NCBI GenBank assembly: GCA_002298165.1
Contig: DBMI01000018.1
Coordinates: 49,049 to 113,048 of the forward strand
Direction: 5' to 3'
Length of the DNA: 64,000 bases
DNA from: Desulfarculales bacterium UBA702
GTDB taxonomy: Bacteria; Desulfobacterota; Syntrophobacteria; Syntrophobacterales; Syntrophobacteraceae
The translations under genes were made by a program, and so were the position numbers. The notes beneath the pieces are model-generated. The model was not told the origin of the DNA. It searched no databases and saw only the letters and a program-made list of their open reading frames with translations. Of the stretch, positions 42,007-51,155 are shown in pieces (positions within the stretch are counted from its first letter, which is position 1; each line of letters opens with the position of its first letter).

Positions 42007-44634
42007 TTAATTAGACCGCGTTTGCTTGTAGTACCAGTCAAGCTGGCCCGTCGAACTGTCCTGGTCGAGGTTTTCTTCCCCGACCCGTTTCTTGCCCTCG
42101 GCCGCCGGCAGCACTTCCTTGAGCTTCCACTTTCCATCGAGTCGCCCGAATGTCCAGAAGTCCTCGAATGGAGTCACGTCCTGATCTTTGCTGACGGTCT
42201 TGCCCGACTTGCTGACAATTCTCTGGGCATGGCAGCTGATTCGGACCGTGAATTCGTCCTTTTCGTTTTCCTGGAAATTCCTCACCAGAATGAGTTCGAC
42301 TTTTCGGCAGCACAGGTTGCGGTACTCGACATGCATATCCTCGGCCTGCCATTGCTGTAACTGGCCGGCCAGGCTCCTGGCGACTTCCGGAGAGAGATCC
42401 TCCGAGGGGACCTGTTTCGGGTCCCCGCTCTCGCGCGCAAGGTAGACTTCCAGGAATATGTGCCGGGCGCGCTCGAGCATAGCGGTTCGGTCCCAAAGTT
42501 TATCCGTTTTTGCGAGGAAATTAAGAAGTCGTTCGATCCGTGTCGCTTTATTCTCGACTCCCTTCTCGATCCAGGGACCTGCCTCGCCGCTCTTGCCCGC
42601 CTCTTCGCCGTAAACTCCCTTGATGGTCTGATCTGTAAGCATCTCAACGAAATTTTCGTCTTTGAGATAATCCGATTCTCCCGACTGCTCGATCTCCCTC
42701 AGCAGCCACTTGCCATCCATTAAATGGAAGGTCCAAAATTCCTGGAATTTTGCCGCGCTCTTATCGCCGCGCAGGAAATTTCCGGTATTTTCATCGACAT
42801 AGTAGTCGCGGGCCGAAGCACTGATTAGTGCCGTAAATTCCCTCTGATTGGGCTTTTCGGTGTAGCGGACGTTTACAATGTCGACCTGTTCCACCTTCAC
42901 GTTTTCTATCTTGTTTATCTCGTGGTCTTTCGCCATACCGCGAAGCTGCGCCACATGCTCGTCGTAGAGTGAGGCCATCAGCAACGGCTGCATCGGCTCG
43001 TATTTCCTGCTGCCCCAGCATTCCTGAAGTTTCACGAAAGTGGACCTGGCGATCTCTCGGAGCTTATCCTGGGCAACCGTGGGGTCCTGGGCCGAGAGGA
43101 ACTTCAGCAGTTTTTCCGTCTTTGCGGATTTGCGGGCAATCTGGGATTTGCTGTAGACGAAATCCAGGTTTTCTTTAGCGCGCTTCCTGTTTTTGAATCC
43201 AACGTATAGAGCACCAAAAAATATGCTTCCCCAGACCAGGAAGAAAAGGGCCGGAATCCACCAGTCACCACTGGAATCGCTTCCGGAACTGCTTGAGCTG
43301 GAATGTGAGCTGGAACCGGAACTCGATCCACCCTTGTTATGAACAACGAAGTTGGATGCCAGGAAAACATGCTGCCCTGCAACACTGAGATTATAGACCT
43401 CTCGCTCCTCGGCCCCTTCCGATAGCGATTCGACTACTCTGGGCCGGACACTGCCATCTTCCAAAGCATCGACGAAAGAACCCGGAATCAGGTCGCCTGC
43501 TTCACGGAAATCGCCGTCGGTGAGCTTTACCGGGTGGTCGATAGTTGTATAGAGCGTGCCGCCGCCTGTCTTGAGGGTCAAAATCCGGGATTTGGCGGCA
43601 TGGATGCTTTCGACTTCCACCGGCACCGGCTTTCCATCGGGGCTCATTCCCATGACAGTGTCGCCGGGAGAGAGGCTCTCGATGGGAACATCCTTGTCGG
43701 GGGTCCGGATGAGAGTACCGGGCGGAAAGCATCCTCCGCCCCCTCCCTTGTTGTGTACCGCCATCTGCCCCGCAAGGTAGGTGTGAGGAGCATCTGTCTG
43801 TATATTATAGACCAGGACGCGTCCCGGAACGTTTTCCTTCGATATTATGCGTGTTGGTTCGAGGGCTTTTCCATTCCAGTGGAATATAAAATCGCCCGGG
43901 CGCATGACTTCGACCGTCTTGTAGGTACCGGCGGCAACCCAGAAGGGGTGCTCCTTGGTTACACGCAAAGTGCCGGCTTCGGTCTTGAGAATCAGGTGCT
44001 CGTGGACAATCGACTTATGAACGTTACGGACTACCGAGCGAACCAGAGTCCCCTCATCCGTGAACGCCATGATGCTGTCATCGGGCCTCAGGGTGTTTAT
44101 CGGTACTTCGGTTTCATCCGCTTTTAGAACCTTGGTATCTGGAAGAAAGCACCCCTTGTTGTGCACCGCTATGCCTTCGGGAAAATAGACCCCTCCCGGC
44201 AGTACCAGCAGGTTGTAGGCCGGCTTGTCGGCGCTTGCCGTACGGATCATGGATACAAAGCCGGGTTTCAGCTGGCCGTCCACATCCGTAAAGACCTGGT
44301 CTCCATGCTTGAGGTTGCCGGCGATCCGAAATTCTCCGGGACCTGTCATTATCGGGTGTTCAGGGGTGACCTTGAAACTTTTCCGCCCTACGGTAAGCTC
44401 CAGGTATTGTTCCACGTCGAGCTTCGTGACGTTTTCGACACGCACCGCCTGGAAAGCCCCGCCATTCATGCCGAGGACCATGTCGCCGGGCTTGAGGCTT
44501 TCGATTGGGGCCTTGCCCGCCGGAGTCAATACCTGGGTTCCTTCGCTGAGACACCCTCCACCGCCCCGCGCCCATGCGGGACCTGTGCACAATAGAGCCA
44601 TTACGACGACAATGAATCTCAGTACCAACAGCAT
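42007..44634 (-). CDS. Secreted membrane protein with three tandem Hint (intein-like) domains and two TIM44-like domains
   Basis: Protein of 875 residues. A signal peptide (about 1-22, ending AWA-R) leads to a glycine run and three Hint domains: C28-N159, C162-N295 and C302-N433. Each starts with Cys (CLSEGTQV, CFLPDTKV, CFPPGTLI), has the block-B histidine (TPEHP, TKEHP, TIDHP) and ends in VHN followed by Lys-Gly. A Ser/Gly linker (about 434-456), a transmembrane segment (about 459-479), and two TIM44-like domains (about 490-640 and 690-850, each ending in FWTF...DGKW) follow. Because the residue after HN is Lys, not Cys/Ser/Thr, canonical splicing is unlikely; self-cleavage, as in bacterial intein-like domains, is possible. 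Last gene of the lemA-DUF350 operon. ATG with AGGGGAG upstream. The substrate and purpose are unknown. Confidence 0.88.
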   Translation of the reverse strand: MLLVLRFIVVVMALLCTGPAWARGGGGCLSEGTQVLTPAGKAPIESLKPGDMVLGMNGGAFQAVRVENVTKLDVEQYLELTVGRKSFKVTPEHPIMTGPGEFRIAGNLKHGDQVFTDVDGQLKPGFVSMIRTASADKPAYNLLVLPGGVYFPEGIAVHNKGCFLPDTKVLKADETEVPINTLRPDDSIMAFTDEGTLVRSVVRNVHKSIVHEHLILKTEAGTLRVTKEHPFWVAAGTYKTVEVMRPGDFIFHWNGKALEPTRIISKENVPGRVLVYNIQTDAPHTYLAGQMAVHNKGGGGGCFPPGTLIRTPDKDVPIESLSPGDTVMGMSPDGKPVPVEVESIHAAKSRILTLKTGGGTLYTTIDHPVKLTDGDFREAGDLIPGSFVDALEDGSVRPRVVESLSEGAEEREVYNLSVAGQHVFLASNFVVHNKGGSSSGSSSHSSSSSSGSDSSGDWWIPALFFLVWGSIFFGALYVGFKNRKRAKENLDFVYSKSQIARKSAKTEKLLKFLSAQDPTVAQDKLREIARSTFVKLQECWGSRKYEPMQPLLMASLYDEHVAQLRGMAKDHEINKIENVKVEQVDIVNVRYTEKPNQREFTALISASARDYYVDENTGNFLRGDKSAAKFQEFWTFHLMDGKWLLREIEQSGESDYLKDENFVEMLTDQTIKGVYGEEAGKSGEAGPWIEKGVENKATRIERLLNFLAKTDKLWDRTAMLERARHIFLEVYLARESGDPKQVPSEDLSPEVARSLAGQLQQWQAEDMHVEYRNLCCRKVELILVRNFQENEKDEFTVRISCHAQRIVSKSGKTVSKDQDVTPFEDFWTFGRLDGKWKLKEVLPAAEGKKRVGEENLDQDSSTGQLDWYYKQTRSN

Positions 44635-44700
44635 TCTCGCTCCCCTGAGTAGTAGTAGCCGAATCCGATCAGGAACCGGTTCGCGGAAACGGCAAGCACA

Positions 44701-44970
44701 TTAGTGAAGGGCGGCAATAATTCCGCCGAGGACAGCGGCTGCGATCACCACGCTCACGCCCGTTACCGCGGCGGCAACCACCCTGCCGTAATACTCCGCA
44801 ACCGCCTGGTTACCCCGAGCGATTTCCTTATTCTCATCGATATTCGGAGTAAGCTTGTCCAGCAGGCGCGGAATAAAGGCCGTGGATATCATAACCAGAA
44901 TAATTCCTGCAATACCGCCAACCAACGAGAACACGAGCGACCAAATAAGATTCAGGACCGTGTCAGCCAT
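44701..44970 (-). CDS. DUF350-like small membrane protein
   Basis: Protein of 89 residues with two hydrophobic segments (about 7-30 and 62-86) separated by a charged loop ending TPNIDENKEIARGNQAVAEYYG. The RGNxAVA segment and overall layout resemble one half of a DUF350 membrane protein. It lies 29 bp after lemA and 66 bp before the triple-Hint gene on the same strand, so it is probably part of the same membrane complex. Start ATG has AAGGAT upstream. Function unknown. Confidence 0.75.
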   Translation of the reverse strand: MADTVLNLIWSLVFSLVGGIAGIILVMISTAFIPRLLDKLTPNIDENKEIARGNQAVAEYYGRVVAAAVTGVSVVIAAAVLGGIIAALH

Positions 44971-44999
44971 GGATTATCCTTTTCTCTGATGCTTACAGA

Positions 45000-45557
45000 T
45001 TAGAATTTAACCTGCGGGACTGCGCGGTCGGCCGCTTCTTCCAACTGGAAGAAAGGCTCGGCCAGGAAACCGAAGTTCCCCGCTATGATATTTCCAGGAA
45101 ACATCTCGATGCGGTTTTTGTACCGCATTGCTGAATCGTTATAATACTGGCGGGCAAATCCGATCTTATTTTCAGTTCCGGAAAGTTCTTCCTGAAGGGC
45201 AATGAAATTCTGGTTCGCCTTGAGGTCCGGATAAGCTTCGGCAACCGCGAAAAGCGAACGGAGCGTCTGCGAAAGCGCATTTTCAACCTTGGCCCGCTCC
45301 TCGACACCCCCCGAAAATGAAACAGCTTGCTGGCGCGCCTGCACCACGGCATCGAGTGTCCCCTTTTCGTGAGCGGCGTAGCCTTTTACCGTCTCGATCA
45401 GGTTTGGAATGAGATCGTGCCTGCGCTTGAGCTGCACGTCAATGCCGCTGAAAGCATTCTTAACCTCGTTCCGGCCCTGGACAAGCTTGTTGTACAACAC
45501 GACGGCATAAAGAACCACCAGGACAACTATAGCCACAAATACCAGTGTCCCTACCAT
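45000..45557 (-). CDS. lemA: LemA family membrane protein
   Basis: Protein of 185 residues: one N-terminal transmembrane segment (about 3-24), then the LemA block YNKLVQGRNEVKNAFSGIDV and QLKRRHDLIPNLIETVKGYA, a long helical bundle, and the C-terminal FPGNIIAGNFGFLAEPFF typical of the family. LemA proteins often accompany TPM-domain or other membrane-stress proteins; their biochemical role is not established. The ATG at 45557 follows GGGAGG; the frame is open 96 nt farther upstream without a ribosome site. First gene of an operon with the DUF350-like and triple-Hint genes; divergent from the dnaE-like gene. Confidence 0.9.
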   Translation of the reverse strand: MVGTLVFVAIVVLVVLYAVVLYNKLVQGRNEVKNAFSGIDVQLKRRHDLIPNLIETVKGYAAHEKGTLDAVVQARQQAVSFSGGVEERAKVENALSQTLRSLFAVAEAYPDLKANQNFIALQEELSGTENKIGFARQYYNDSAMRYKNRIEMFPGNIIAGNFGFLAEPFFQLEEAADRAVPQVKF

Positions 45558-45717
45558 TCCTACACCTCCCCTATTCATGTTTGCGGCTTTTCTGCCGCTA
45601 TTGCACCGAAGATAAAACCATCCCTGTCCGGCATATATAGCAGAAGGCCGCAAGAGTGCTCAAATTGAAACATGCATCTGGATTAGATAATTCTTCGTTT
45701 AAGGAATAATTCGGCAC

Positions 45718-48700
45718 ATGTTCGTTCCACTTCACATAAAAAGCGAATACTCACTCGGCTTCGGCACGGCTTCGGTGGAGGAGCTTGCAATGCGGGCTGC
45801 GGCATTCGGATATGGCGCTATCGCCTTGACCGACCTTGAAAACATGGCCGAGCAGGTCCGATTTCATTATCAATGCCGCGCCGTGGGGATTCGGGCGATT
45901 ACCGGGATCGAGCTTCGTCCGGGCTTTGACGGCCGGAGGGAATTCGGGAGCAGGGAAGGACGAGTCGTGCTGCTGGCCGCCGATCGGACCGGCTACCGGA
46001 GCATCTGCCGGATAGTCAGCCGCAGGCGCACGGTGCCGAATCGAAAGATCGGCGCGGCTCTTCAGGAACAAGATCTTTCCACAGTTATCCAAGACGAGCC
46101 GGAGGGACTTTTCGCCTTGAGCGACGATCGCGTGCTGCTCGAAAAGCTCCTTGCCGGCGGGAGATTTTCTCGCGAACGCCTCGGGTTTTTGCTGGTCCGA
46201 CCAGGGGACCGAAAAAGGCAGGAAGCTTCACTCGAACATGCGATCCGTCTCGGAATCAGACCCGTTGCCGACCTTGACGCAGTGATTCCAGACCCCGAAG
46301 ACCACCGGCTTCACGCGCTCCAGGTGGCTATAAGGCAGGGGAAGCGGCTCTCGGAGGTGCTCGGGTCGCCCGCAGTTGAAAGCATCGAGCGGCGGTTGCG
46401 CGCACCTGCGGAAGCAGCGGCCCTTTTTTCCGATATTCCCGAAGCGCTCGAAGCAGCGGCCGATATTGCCGATCGATGCAGGTTCGATTTCAGCGAACTC
46501 GGGACCACGCCTCCCGCCATGGAACTACCGGCCGGAGCTCGTCTGAAAGAGCTGTGCATGGAGGAGGCGCAAAGGCGGAAACGGGCGGGAACCTGGACGC
46601 GCGGGCATGCGGAAAGGCTTGATTTCGAACTTTCCCAAATCGAGCTGCTCGGGCTATCAGGTTTGATGCTGATTGCAGGCGAAATCGTCTCCTTTTGCCG
46701 AAGCCGGCAAATACCGGTTGTCGCCAGGGGCTCAGCGGTCAGTTCGCTCGCCTTGAACCTTCTCGGTGCCTCCCCGGTGGACCCGGTCGAGGCCCGATTG
46801 ATTTTCGAGCGTTTTTTGCACCCCGGAAAGTCGGAATGGCCCGACATAGATCTGGACGTGCCGTCGCACCGCAGGGATGAATTAATCGACTGGGTCTATC
46901 GGCATTTCGGCCGGGACCGCGTTGCGATGGTTGCCGCCTATCACTCGTTCCAGCGAAGATCGGCCCTGCGCGAGGGGCTTAAAGCGCTTGGAATTGGCCC
47001 GACCCTTATCGAGATGCTCTCGCGCTCCCTTCCGCCCGACGACCTCGATGTCGCGGAATTTGATTTTCTCGGTCTGGTGCAAAATGTTGAACTTTCCAGC
47101 ACGCCGGATGCCGGAATGAGCCTCAGCCCGCACTCAGGCCTTGGCGAAATGCTGCCCCTTGTCCAGCGCCTGATTGGAAAACCCAGAAACCTGGCCGTCC
47201 ACCCCGGAGGAATCATTATAGATGCCGCGCCCCTCAATGACCGTCTGCCGCTGGACCGGGCCCCGAAGGGAGTTGTCGTTACCCAGTACGATCTTAGCGC
47301 CCTCGCCGAGCTGCGAATCGTTAAAATCGATCTTCTCGGAAACCGGGCCCTTGCCGAAATCGAAGAGACGCTGGAACTTGCCGGGATTGGAGGGCCGTCC
47401 ATCCTTGAAGCCTTTCCGGACGAAGACCCGGAAACGCTTGCCCTCATAGGCCGGGCGCAAACCCTTGGCTGTTTCCAGCTTGAAAGCCCCGCGATGCGTT
47501 CGCTTCTCTCCCGCATGCCCATACGGAGCGAAAGCGACGTAACCGCCGCCCTTGCCCTCATCCGGCCGGGTGTTGCCGCCGGGGAGACCAAGGCGGCATT
47601 CATAAGGCGCACACGAGGCGAGGAAGCCTGCGACCCGATTGATCCGGTCATGGCGGACCGGCTTTTCGAGACTCGCGGCATGCTCCTCTATGAAGAAGAC
47701 ATAATGGTGCTGCTGAGCCGCATCTCAGGAATGAGCCTCGGCGAAGCCGACGAGCTGCGCTCGGCCATTGTTAAAAGCGGCGGAGATCCTGAAATCCTTG
47801 CAAAACTTGAAGCTGGGTTTCTGAAAAGGTGCAGCGCCGCAGGCGGCCCCTTCGCGAATGATCTTTACCGGTTGCGCCGCGCCTGGGCGGCAGCTGCGAA
47901 GTTTGCCGCATACGCCTTCAACAAGGCGCACGCGGCGAGCTACGCCCGGCTGGCGTACATTTCCGCCTATCTGAAAACGAATATGCTGCAAGAGTTTGCC
48001 TGCGCTCTGATGAACCATCATATAGGTATTTACCCATTGAGAACCCTTGCCGCCGACCTGATGCGTGGAGGAGTGGTCATCAAGCCGCCCCATGTCAATT
48101 TGTCTCAGTACTTTTCCATTTTGGAAGAGCCGGTAGGATGGGTGGAGTCCCGCAACAAGCGGGACGCAACCCATCACCCCTCTCATCGCGCCTCGGTCCG
48201 AATCGGGCTGGAAAAGATAAAGGGACTCAGCGCTAAGACTGTGGAGAAAATCCTGAAAGAGCGCGAGACAAAGGGGCCGTTCGCGAATTTTAGCGATCTT
48301 CTGCAACGGGTCCGGATAGGCCGTGGCGAACTAGCTGCGCTGGTTCTTTCGGGAGCCTGCGATGATCTGTCTCCTCTTTTTGCCGGCGATTATCCGTTCG
48401 CACACGAGGCTGTTCTTGAATTTCTAAAGAGGGGCGAAACGGCATTAAGCCTGGATGAGATAAAGGTAAGCATTCAGGAACGGGGTGTAGCACACGCAAA
48501 GCTTTACCAGGAGCTTGTAAGAGTGCGAAACGAACTGCGTTATCTGGAAATGCACCTGTCGGGCCACCCAACGGCACTCCTCCGATCCGAGGCCGAGCGC
48601 TACGGCTGCGTTCCGATTGCGATTGCCGCCGAGAGCAAGCCTGGATCACGCATGCGCCTTCTGGTAATCATGGCCGCCATGCGCCGGGTGCCAACCCGAA

Positions 48701-48912
48701 GCGGCGTCATGCAATTCTTGACGTTGGAGGATGAGACAGGCCTGCTCGAAGCAGTGGTGCTGCCGCCGGCCTACCGTGCAATTGGAGATCGAATCACCAC
48801 ACCGGGACCGTTTTTGGTAGAGGGGACGCTGCAAAGTCAGCAGAATGCCGTCCATTTGGAGGTATTCCGACTCTCACCCTTCCACCAGCGCAGACAGCCT
48901 TTTGAAAAATAG
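45718..48912 (+). CDS. DNA polymerase III alpha subunit (short DnaE-type, possibly DnaE2-like)
   Basis: C-family DNA polymerase of 1064 residues, shorter than replicative DnaE (about 1160) and close to accessory DnaE2/ImuC enzymes. An N-terminal PHP domain is followed by the polymerase core: catalytic aspartates in PDIDLDVPSHRRDELI (about 381-396), the AYHSFQRRSALREGL segment, YEEDIMVLL, AFNKAHAASYARLAY, then a helix-hairpin-helix region and an OB domain (about 970-1050). In the PHP start (FVPLHIKSEYSLG) the second histidine of the usual H-x-H is lysine, so that exonuclease site is probably inactive. No imuA/imuB genes are adjacent and no downstream beta-binding motif was identified. A lesion-bypass role is an inference from size only. 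Confidence 0.85.
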   Translation: MFVPLHIKSEYSLGFGTASVEELAMRAAAFGYGAIALTDLENMAEQVRFHYQCRAVGIRAITGIELRPGFDGRREFGSREGRVVLLAADRTGYRSICRIVSRRRTVPNRKIGAALQEQDLSTVIQDEPEGLFALSDDRVLLEKLLAGGRFSRERLGFLLVRPGDRKRQEASLEHAIRLGIRPVADLDAVIPDPEDHRLHALQVAIRQGKRLSEVLGSPAVESIERRLRAPAEAAALFSDIPEALEAAADIADRCRFDFSELGTTPPAMELPAGARLKELCMEEAQRRKRAGTWTRGHAERLDFELSQIELLGLSGLMLIAGEIVSFCRSRQIPVVARGSAVSSLALNLLGASPVDPVEARLIFERFLHPGKSEWPDIDLDVPSHRRDELIDWVYRHFGRDRVAMVAAYHSFQRRSALREGLKALGIGPTLIEMLSRSLPPDDLDVAEFDFLGLVQNVELSSTPDAGMSLSPHSGLGEMLPLVQRLIGKPRNLAVHPGGIIIDAAPLNDRLPLDRAPKGVVVTQYDLSALAELRIVKIDLLGNRALAEIEETLELAGIGGPSILEAFPDEDPETLALIGRAQTLGCFQLESPAMRSLLSRMPIRSESDVTAALALIRPGVAAGETKAAFIRRTRGEEACDPIDPVMADRLFETRGMLLYEEDIMVLLSRISGMSLGEADELRSAIVKSGGDPEILAKLEAGFLKRCSAAGGPFANDLYRLRRAWAAAAKFAAYAFNKAHAASYARLAYISAYLKTNMLQEFACALMNHHIGIYPLRTLAADLMRGGVVIKPPHVNLSQYFSILEEPVGWVESRNKRDATHHPSHRASVRIGLEKIKGLSAKTVEKILKERETKGPFANFSDLLQRVRIGRGELAALVLSGACDDLSPLFAGDYPFAHEAVLEFLKRGETALSLDEIKVSIQERGVAHAKLYQELVRVRNELRYLEMHLSGHPTALLRSEAERYGCVPIAIAAESKPGSRMRLLVIMAAMRRVPTRSGVMQFLTLEDETGLLEAVVLPPAYRAIGDRITTPGPFLVEGTLQSQQNAVHLEVFRLSPFHQRRQPFEK

Positions 48913-49004
48913 CCCTGCTTTGGTTTAGATTTGGAAGATCATAGCTATGGCGCAGTGAAACTGATAACTGATTGTCCGTGCGCCTCCCGTGGCCCAGCTC
49001 CTGC

Positions 49005-49613
49005 TCAATTGGAGAGAGCATGCCAGAATGATGGGTCCTCAAGCAGCTTCGAAATCGATTCCGTCAACGCCGCCTTCAAAGTGGGCAGGTCGTCTGAAGT
49101 TGCCTCTATTGATTTCCCGGAAACCTTAAAACTCTGTATTGTTGTTGCCCATAAAATGTTGCCGCTCTTGCCCCTCAAGATAACGTCATATATCACATGG
49201 GCCTTTGCGTATTCGAAACTCACGCCCGTTGCATACTCTTCGACCCAAAGTTTTTCGACAGCTCCATCAAGGTTGTATTCTGCATTTCGGGGCTCAACGA
49301 TTTGGTGTCCCATACCGGAAAGCCCTCGCTGGATGGCTTTGGAAACAATAATGTTAGCAGGCTGCTCAGTTTTGATCGGAGTAGGCATGTTGAAACCTCC
49401 CGTCTTTGCCTCTCCAATTTCATTGGCAGGTTTGCCGGTTTTCAATGAAAAATCGGTGACCGCAATCTCGATCGGTTTAGCTGGAGCGGGTTGCGTTTTA
49501 TAGATTTGAGTGCTGATCAGCTCCTCCGGTTTGACCGAAATCTGCGACACGCAGCCGGAGATAGACAATGATGTGATGATCAGTAGGGCAAAAAGACATT
49601 TTATAGTCAACAT
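49005..49613 (-). CDS. Predicted lipoprotein, YajG-like
   Basis: Lipoprotein of 202 residues: signal segment MLTIKCLFALLIITSLSISGC with lipobox L-S-I-S-G-C, a polar linker, then a domain beginning IEIAVTDFSLKTGK and containing IIVSKAIQRGLSGMGHQI and a C-terminal AALTESISKLLEDP. This pattern resembles YajG-type outer-membrane lipoproteins, whose role is not known. ATG with AAGGAG 7 nt upstream. It lies 30 bp downstream of another lipoprotein gene on the same strand, so the two are co-transcribed. Confidence 0.8.
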   Translation of the reverse strand: MLTIKCLFALLIITSLSISGCVSQISVKPEELISTQIYKTQPAPAKPIEIAVTDFSLKTGKPANEIGEAKTGGFNMPTPIKTEQPANIIVSKAIQRGLSGMGHQIVEPRNAEYNLDGAVEKLWVEEYATGVSFEYAKAHVIYDVILRGKSGNILWATTIQSFKVSGKSIEATSDDLPTLKAALTESISKLLEDPSFWHALSN

Positions 49614-49643
49614 CGATTCTCCTTCAAGTGCAAGTGCATGAAT

Positions 49644-50294
49644 CTATCGTGGAAGTTGAATACGAGTTTCATTCTGGTCCATTGTTTTTATGTCGATAGT
49701 TGTAATTACGAGGTATCGGATCAGACTCTGCTTTTCCTCCGGTGTATCAAAAAAGATCACCCCTTGGCCTTCAGAACCGGTGTTGATCAATGTGGGCTTG
49801 AAGTACTTATCGTAATAGTCTTGCTCCAAGGTCCTGTTAGCTTGCGCAGTTTGACTACCGCTGATTAGGCCACCTATCATTCCGAATGCAAGGGTAGCCC
49901 CAACAACCGCTGCATCGCTTCTTCTGGCACGCTCAGTCGCATCGCTTAAAGCGAGAGCCTTGAAGATTTCAGACCCCTGGCTGTTCGCCAGAAAGCAACG
50001 TGTTAGATCTACTTTAACAGGATTGCTCCCGTTATTTCGAACCTTAAGGAGCAGAGGAACCATTCCTGTTGAGGCAGGGTCGATCCCAAGATATTTTTGG
50101 CTGGTGTCCTTTGCTGCCAGGGAACAGCATCGAAAGTCAATATCGCCGACGGTTACGAAATATTCTTTGCCTAAGATGTTACTTTCCGAATTAGAGATAT
50201 TTTTCTGCGTATCGTACGTTGCACATCCACCCGTGAGGGAAAGGATCAAACAACTGCAAATAGTCACTCTAAGCAATTGACCTGAGAGTCTCAT
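49644..50294 (-). CDS. Predicted lipoprotein of unknown function
   Basis: Lipoprotein of 216 residues with signal peptide and lipobox ILSLTGGC (Cys about 24). The body contains a beta-rich domain (VPLLLKVRNNGSNPVKVDLTR) of the type often found in secreted proteins binding other envelope parts, a hydrophobic glycine-rich stretch (VVGATLAFGMIGGLISG, about 130-146) that could insert in or lie on a membrane, and FFDTPEEKQSLIRYLV near the end. ATG with AGGAGG upstream. First gene of the pair with 49005-49613. Family not recognised. Confidence 0.75.
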   Translation of the reverse strand: MRLSGQLLRVTICSCLILSLTGGCATYDTQKNISNSESNILGKEYFVTVGDIDFRCCSLAAKDTSQKYLGIDPASTGMVPLLLKVRNNGSNPVKVDLTRCFLANSQGSEIFKALALSDATERARRSDAAVVGATLAFGMIGGLISGSQTAQANRTLEQDYYDKYFKPTLINTGSEGQGVIFFDTPEEKQSLIRYLVITTIDIKTMDQNETRIQLPR

Positions 50295-50607
50295 CTTTCC
50301 TCCTGATGAATATTATTCGATTATTTGTACTGCTGATGGTGAGATGTGAACAACAGCCCCTTAACCTTCGGCATTCTTGTTTAATTTAGATTTCAGCAAA
50401 AGACAAATTGTTTATTCTTCAGAAAATTAATTTCGCGGTGGCCCGGCCAGCGGACTTTTGCTGGCTGGGTTCCGAAAGAACAAGAGGATTTTAACAACAT
50501 TCAAGAGCAAAAGAAAAAGCCGTGCGGTAAAGATGGGTTGTTGTCTCGCAGGGACGGACGAGTTTAGATAAGCTCATAAATGGCCGCTCCGTAATTCAGG
50601 CGACCTG
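50295..50607. other. 313-bp gap, no gene recognised
   Basis: Contains the upstream region of the lipoprotein operon (minus strand). I looked here for a HicA toxin gene belonging to the following HicB-like gene and saw none. Confidence 0.4.
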
Positions 50608-50835
50608 TTACATTAAGTTGGCGAAATCGCGGCCGGATGTTGCCGGTGTAAGCGGCTTCCCCTCTTTGCGATAGAGTTCAATTGACTCTTCAACGATCTG
50701 GCAGAGTTCCACGAAAACTGCCTTTTCATCATCGCCGTGAATTCCACCATATATCAGCCCCGGTGCGCTGCCCACATAGCAATGATCTTCCTCCGACCAC
50801 TCAACGATCTTTGCATACCTGGCGCTATCTTTCAT
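50608..50835 (-). CDS. HicB-like antitoxin-fold protein, orphan
   Basis: Protein of 75 residues with the HicB partial RNase-H fold pattern: YAKIVEWSEEDHCYVGSAPGL, then GIHGDDEKAVFVELCQIVEESIELYRKEGKPL. HicB normally neutralises the HicA mRNA interferase encoded directly beside it, but no HicA-like frame is found on either side. The C-terminal DNA-binding part of full-length HicB is also absent. A solitary regulator or a decayed toxin-antitoxin pair is likely. ATG with AGGA upstream. Confidence 0.75.
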   Translation of the reverse strand: MKDSARYAKIVEWSEEDHCYVGSAPGLIYGGIHGDDEKAVFVELCQIVEESIELYRKEGKPLTPATSGRDFANLM

Positions 50836-50856
50836 TTCTTTGATTCCTCATTGGGC

Positions 50857-50928
50857 AGGGTCAATGTCCCTCATTAGGGGCCATGATGCGAAAACCCATC
50901 GTAGGGGCAAATGATTATTTGCCCCTAC
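50857..50928. repeat. RAYT leader plus REP palindrome without transposase
   Basis: The leader (GGGTCAATGTCCCTC... CATGATGCGAAAACCCATC) at 50857-50900 is followed by a full REP at 50901-50928 and further decayed arms to about 50965. The order is that found upstream of the transposase at 41.8 kb, but no transposase sequence is attached. Confidence 0.8.
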
Positions 50929-51155
50929 ATGCCAATTATTTGCCCCTACGAAATTTGCCCCCACAGGCGAATAGTTATTTGACCCTAAGCCGTTCGTCTC
51001 AACAATGATCCCTCACGGCCCGGACCCGGTAGTCCATCCTCCCGCGTTGCGCGCCCGGATAACCAAAACTCATTATCCGGGCCACCCGCCCATTTGGGGT
51101 GCTTAATTTAAAATGAGGGAATGCACACCCATATCTATCATTTTTGGAGTTCTCA

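Noticed and set aside
42007..44634. Standard inteins with homing endonuclease
   Set aside because: Each Hint is only about 132-134 residues with no LAGLIDADG or HNH insert, and the residue after HN is Lys, so classic splicing inteins are not supported.
50295..50607. Possible HicA toxin gene beside HicB
   Set aside because: No frame with the short double-stranded-RNA-binding-like HicA pattern was found on either strand.
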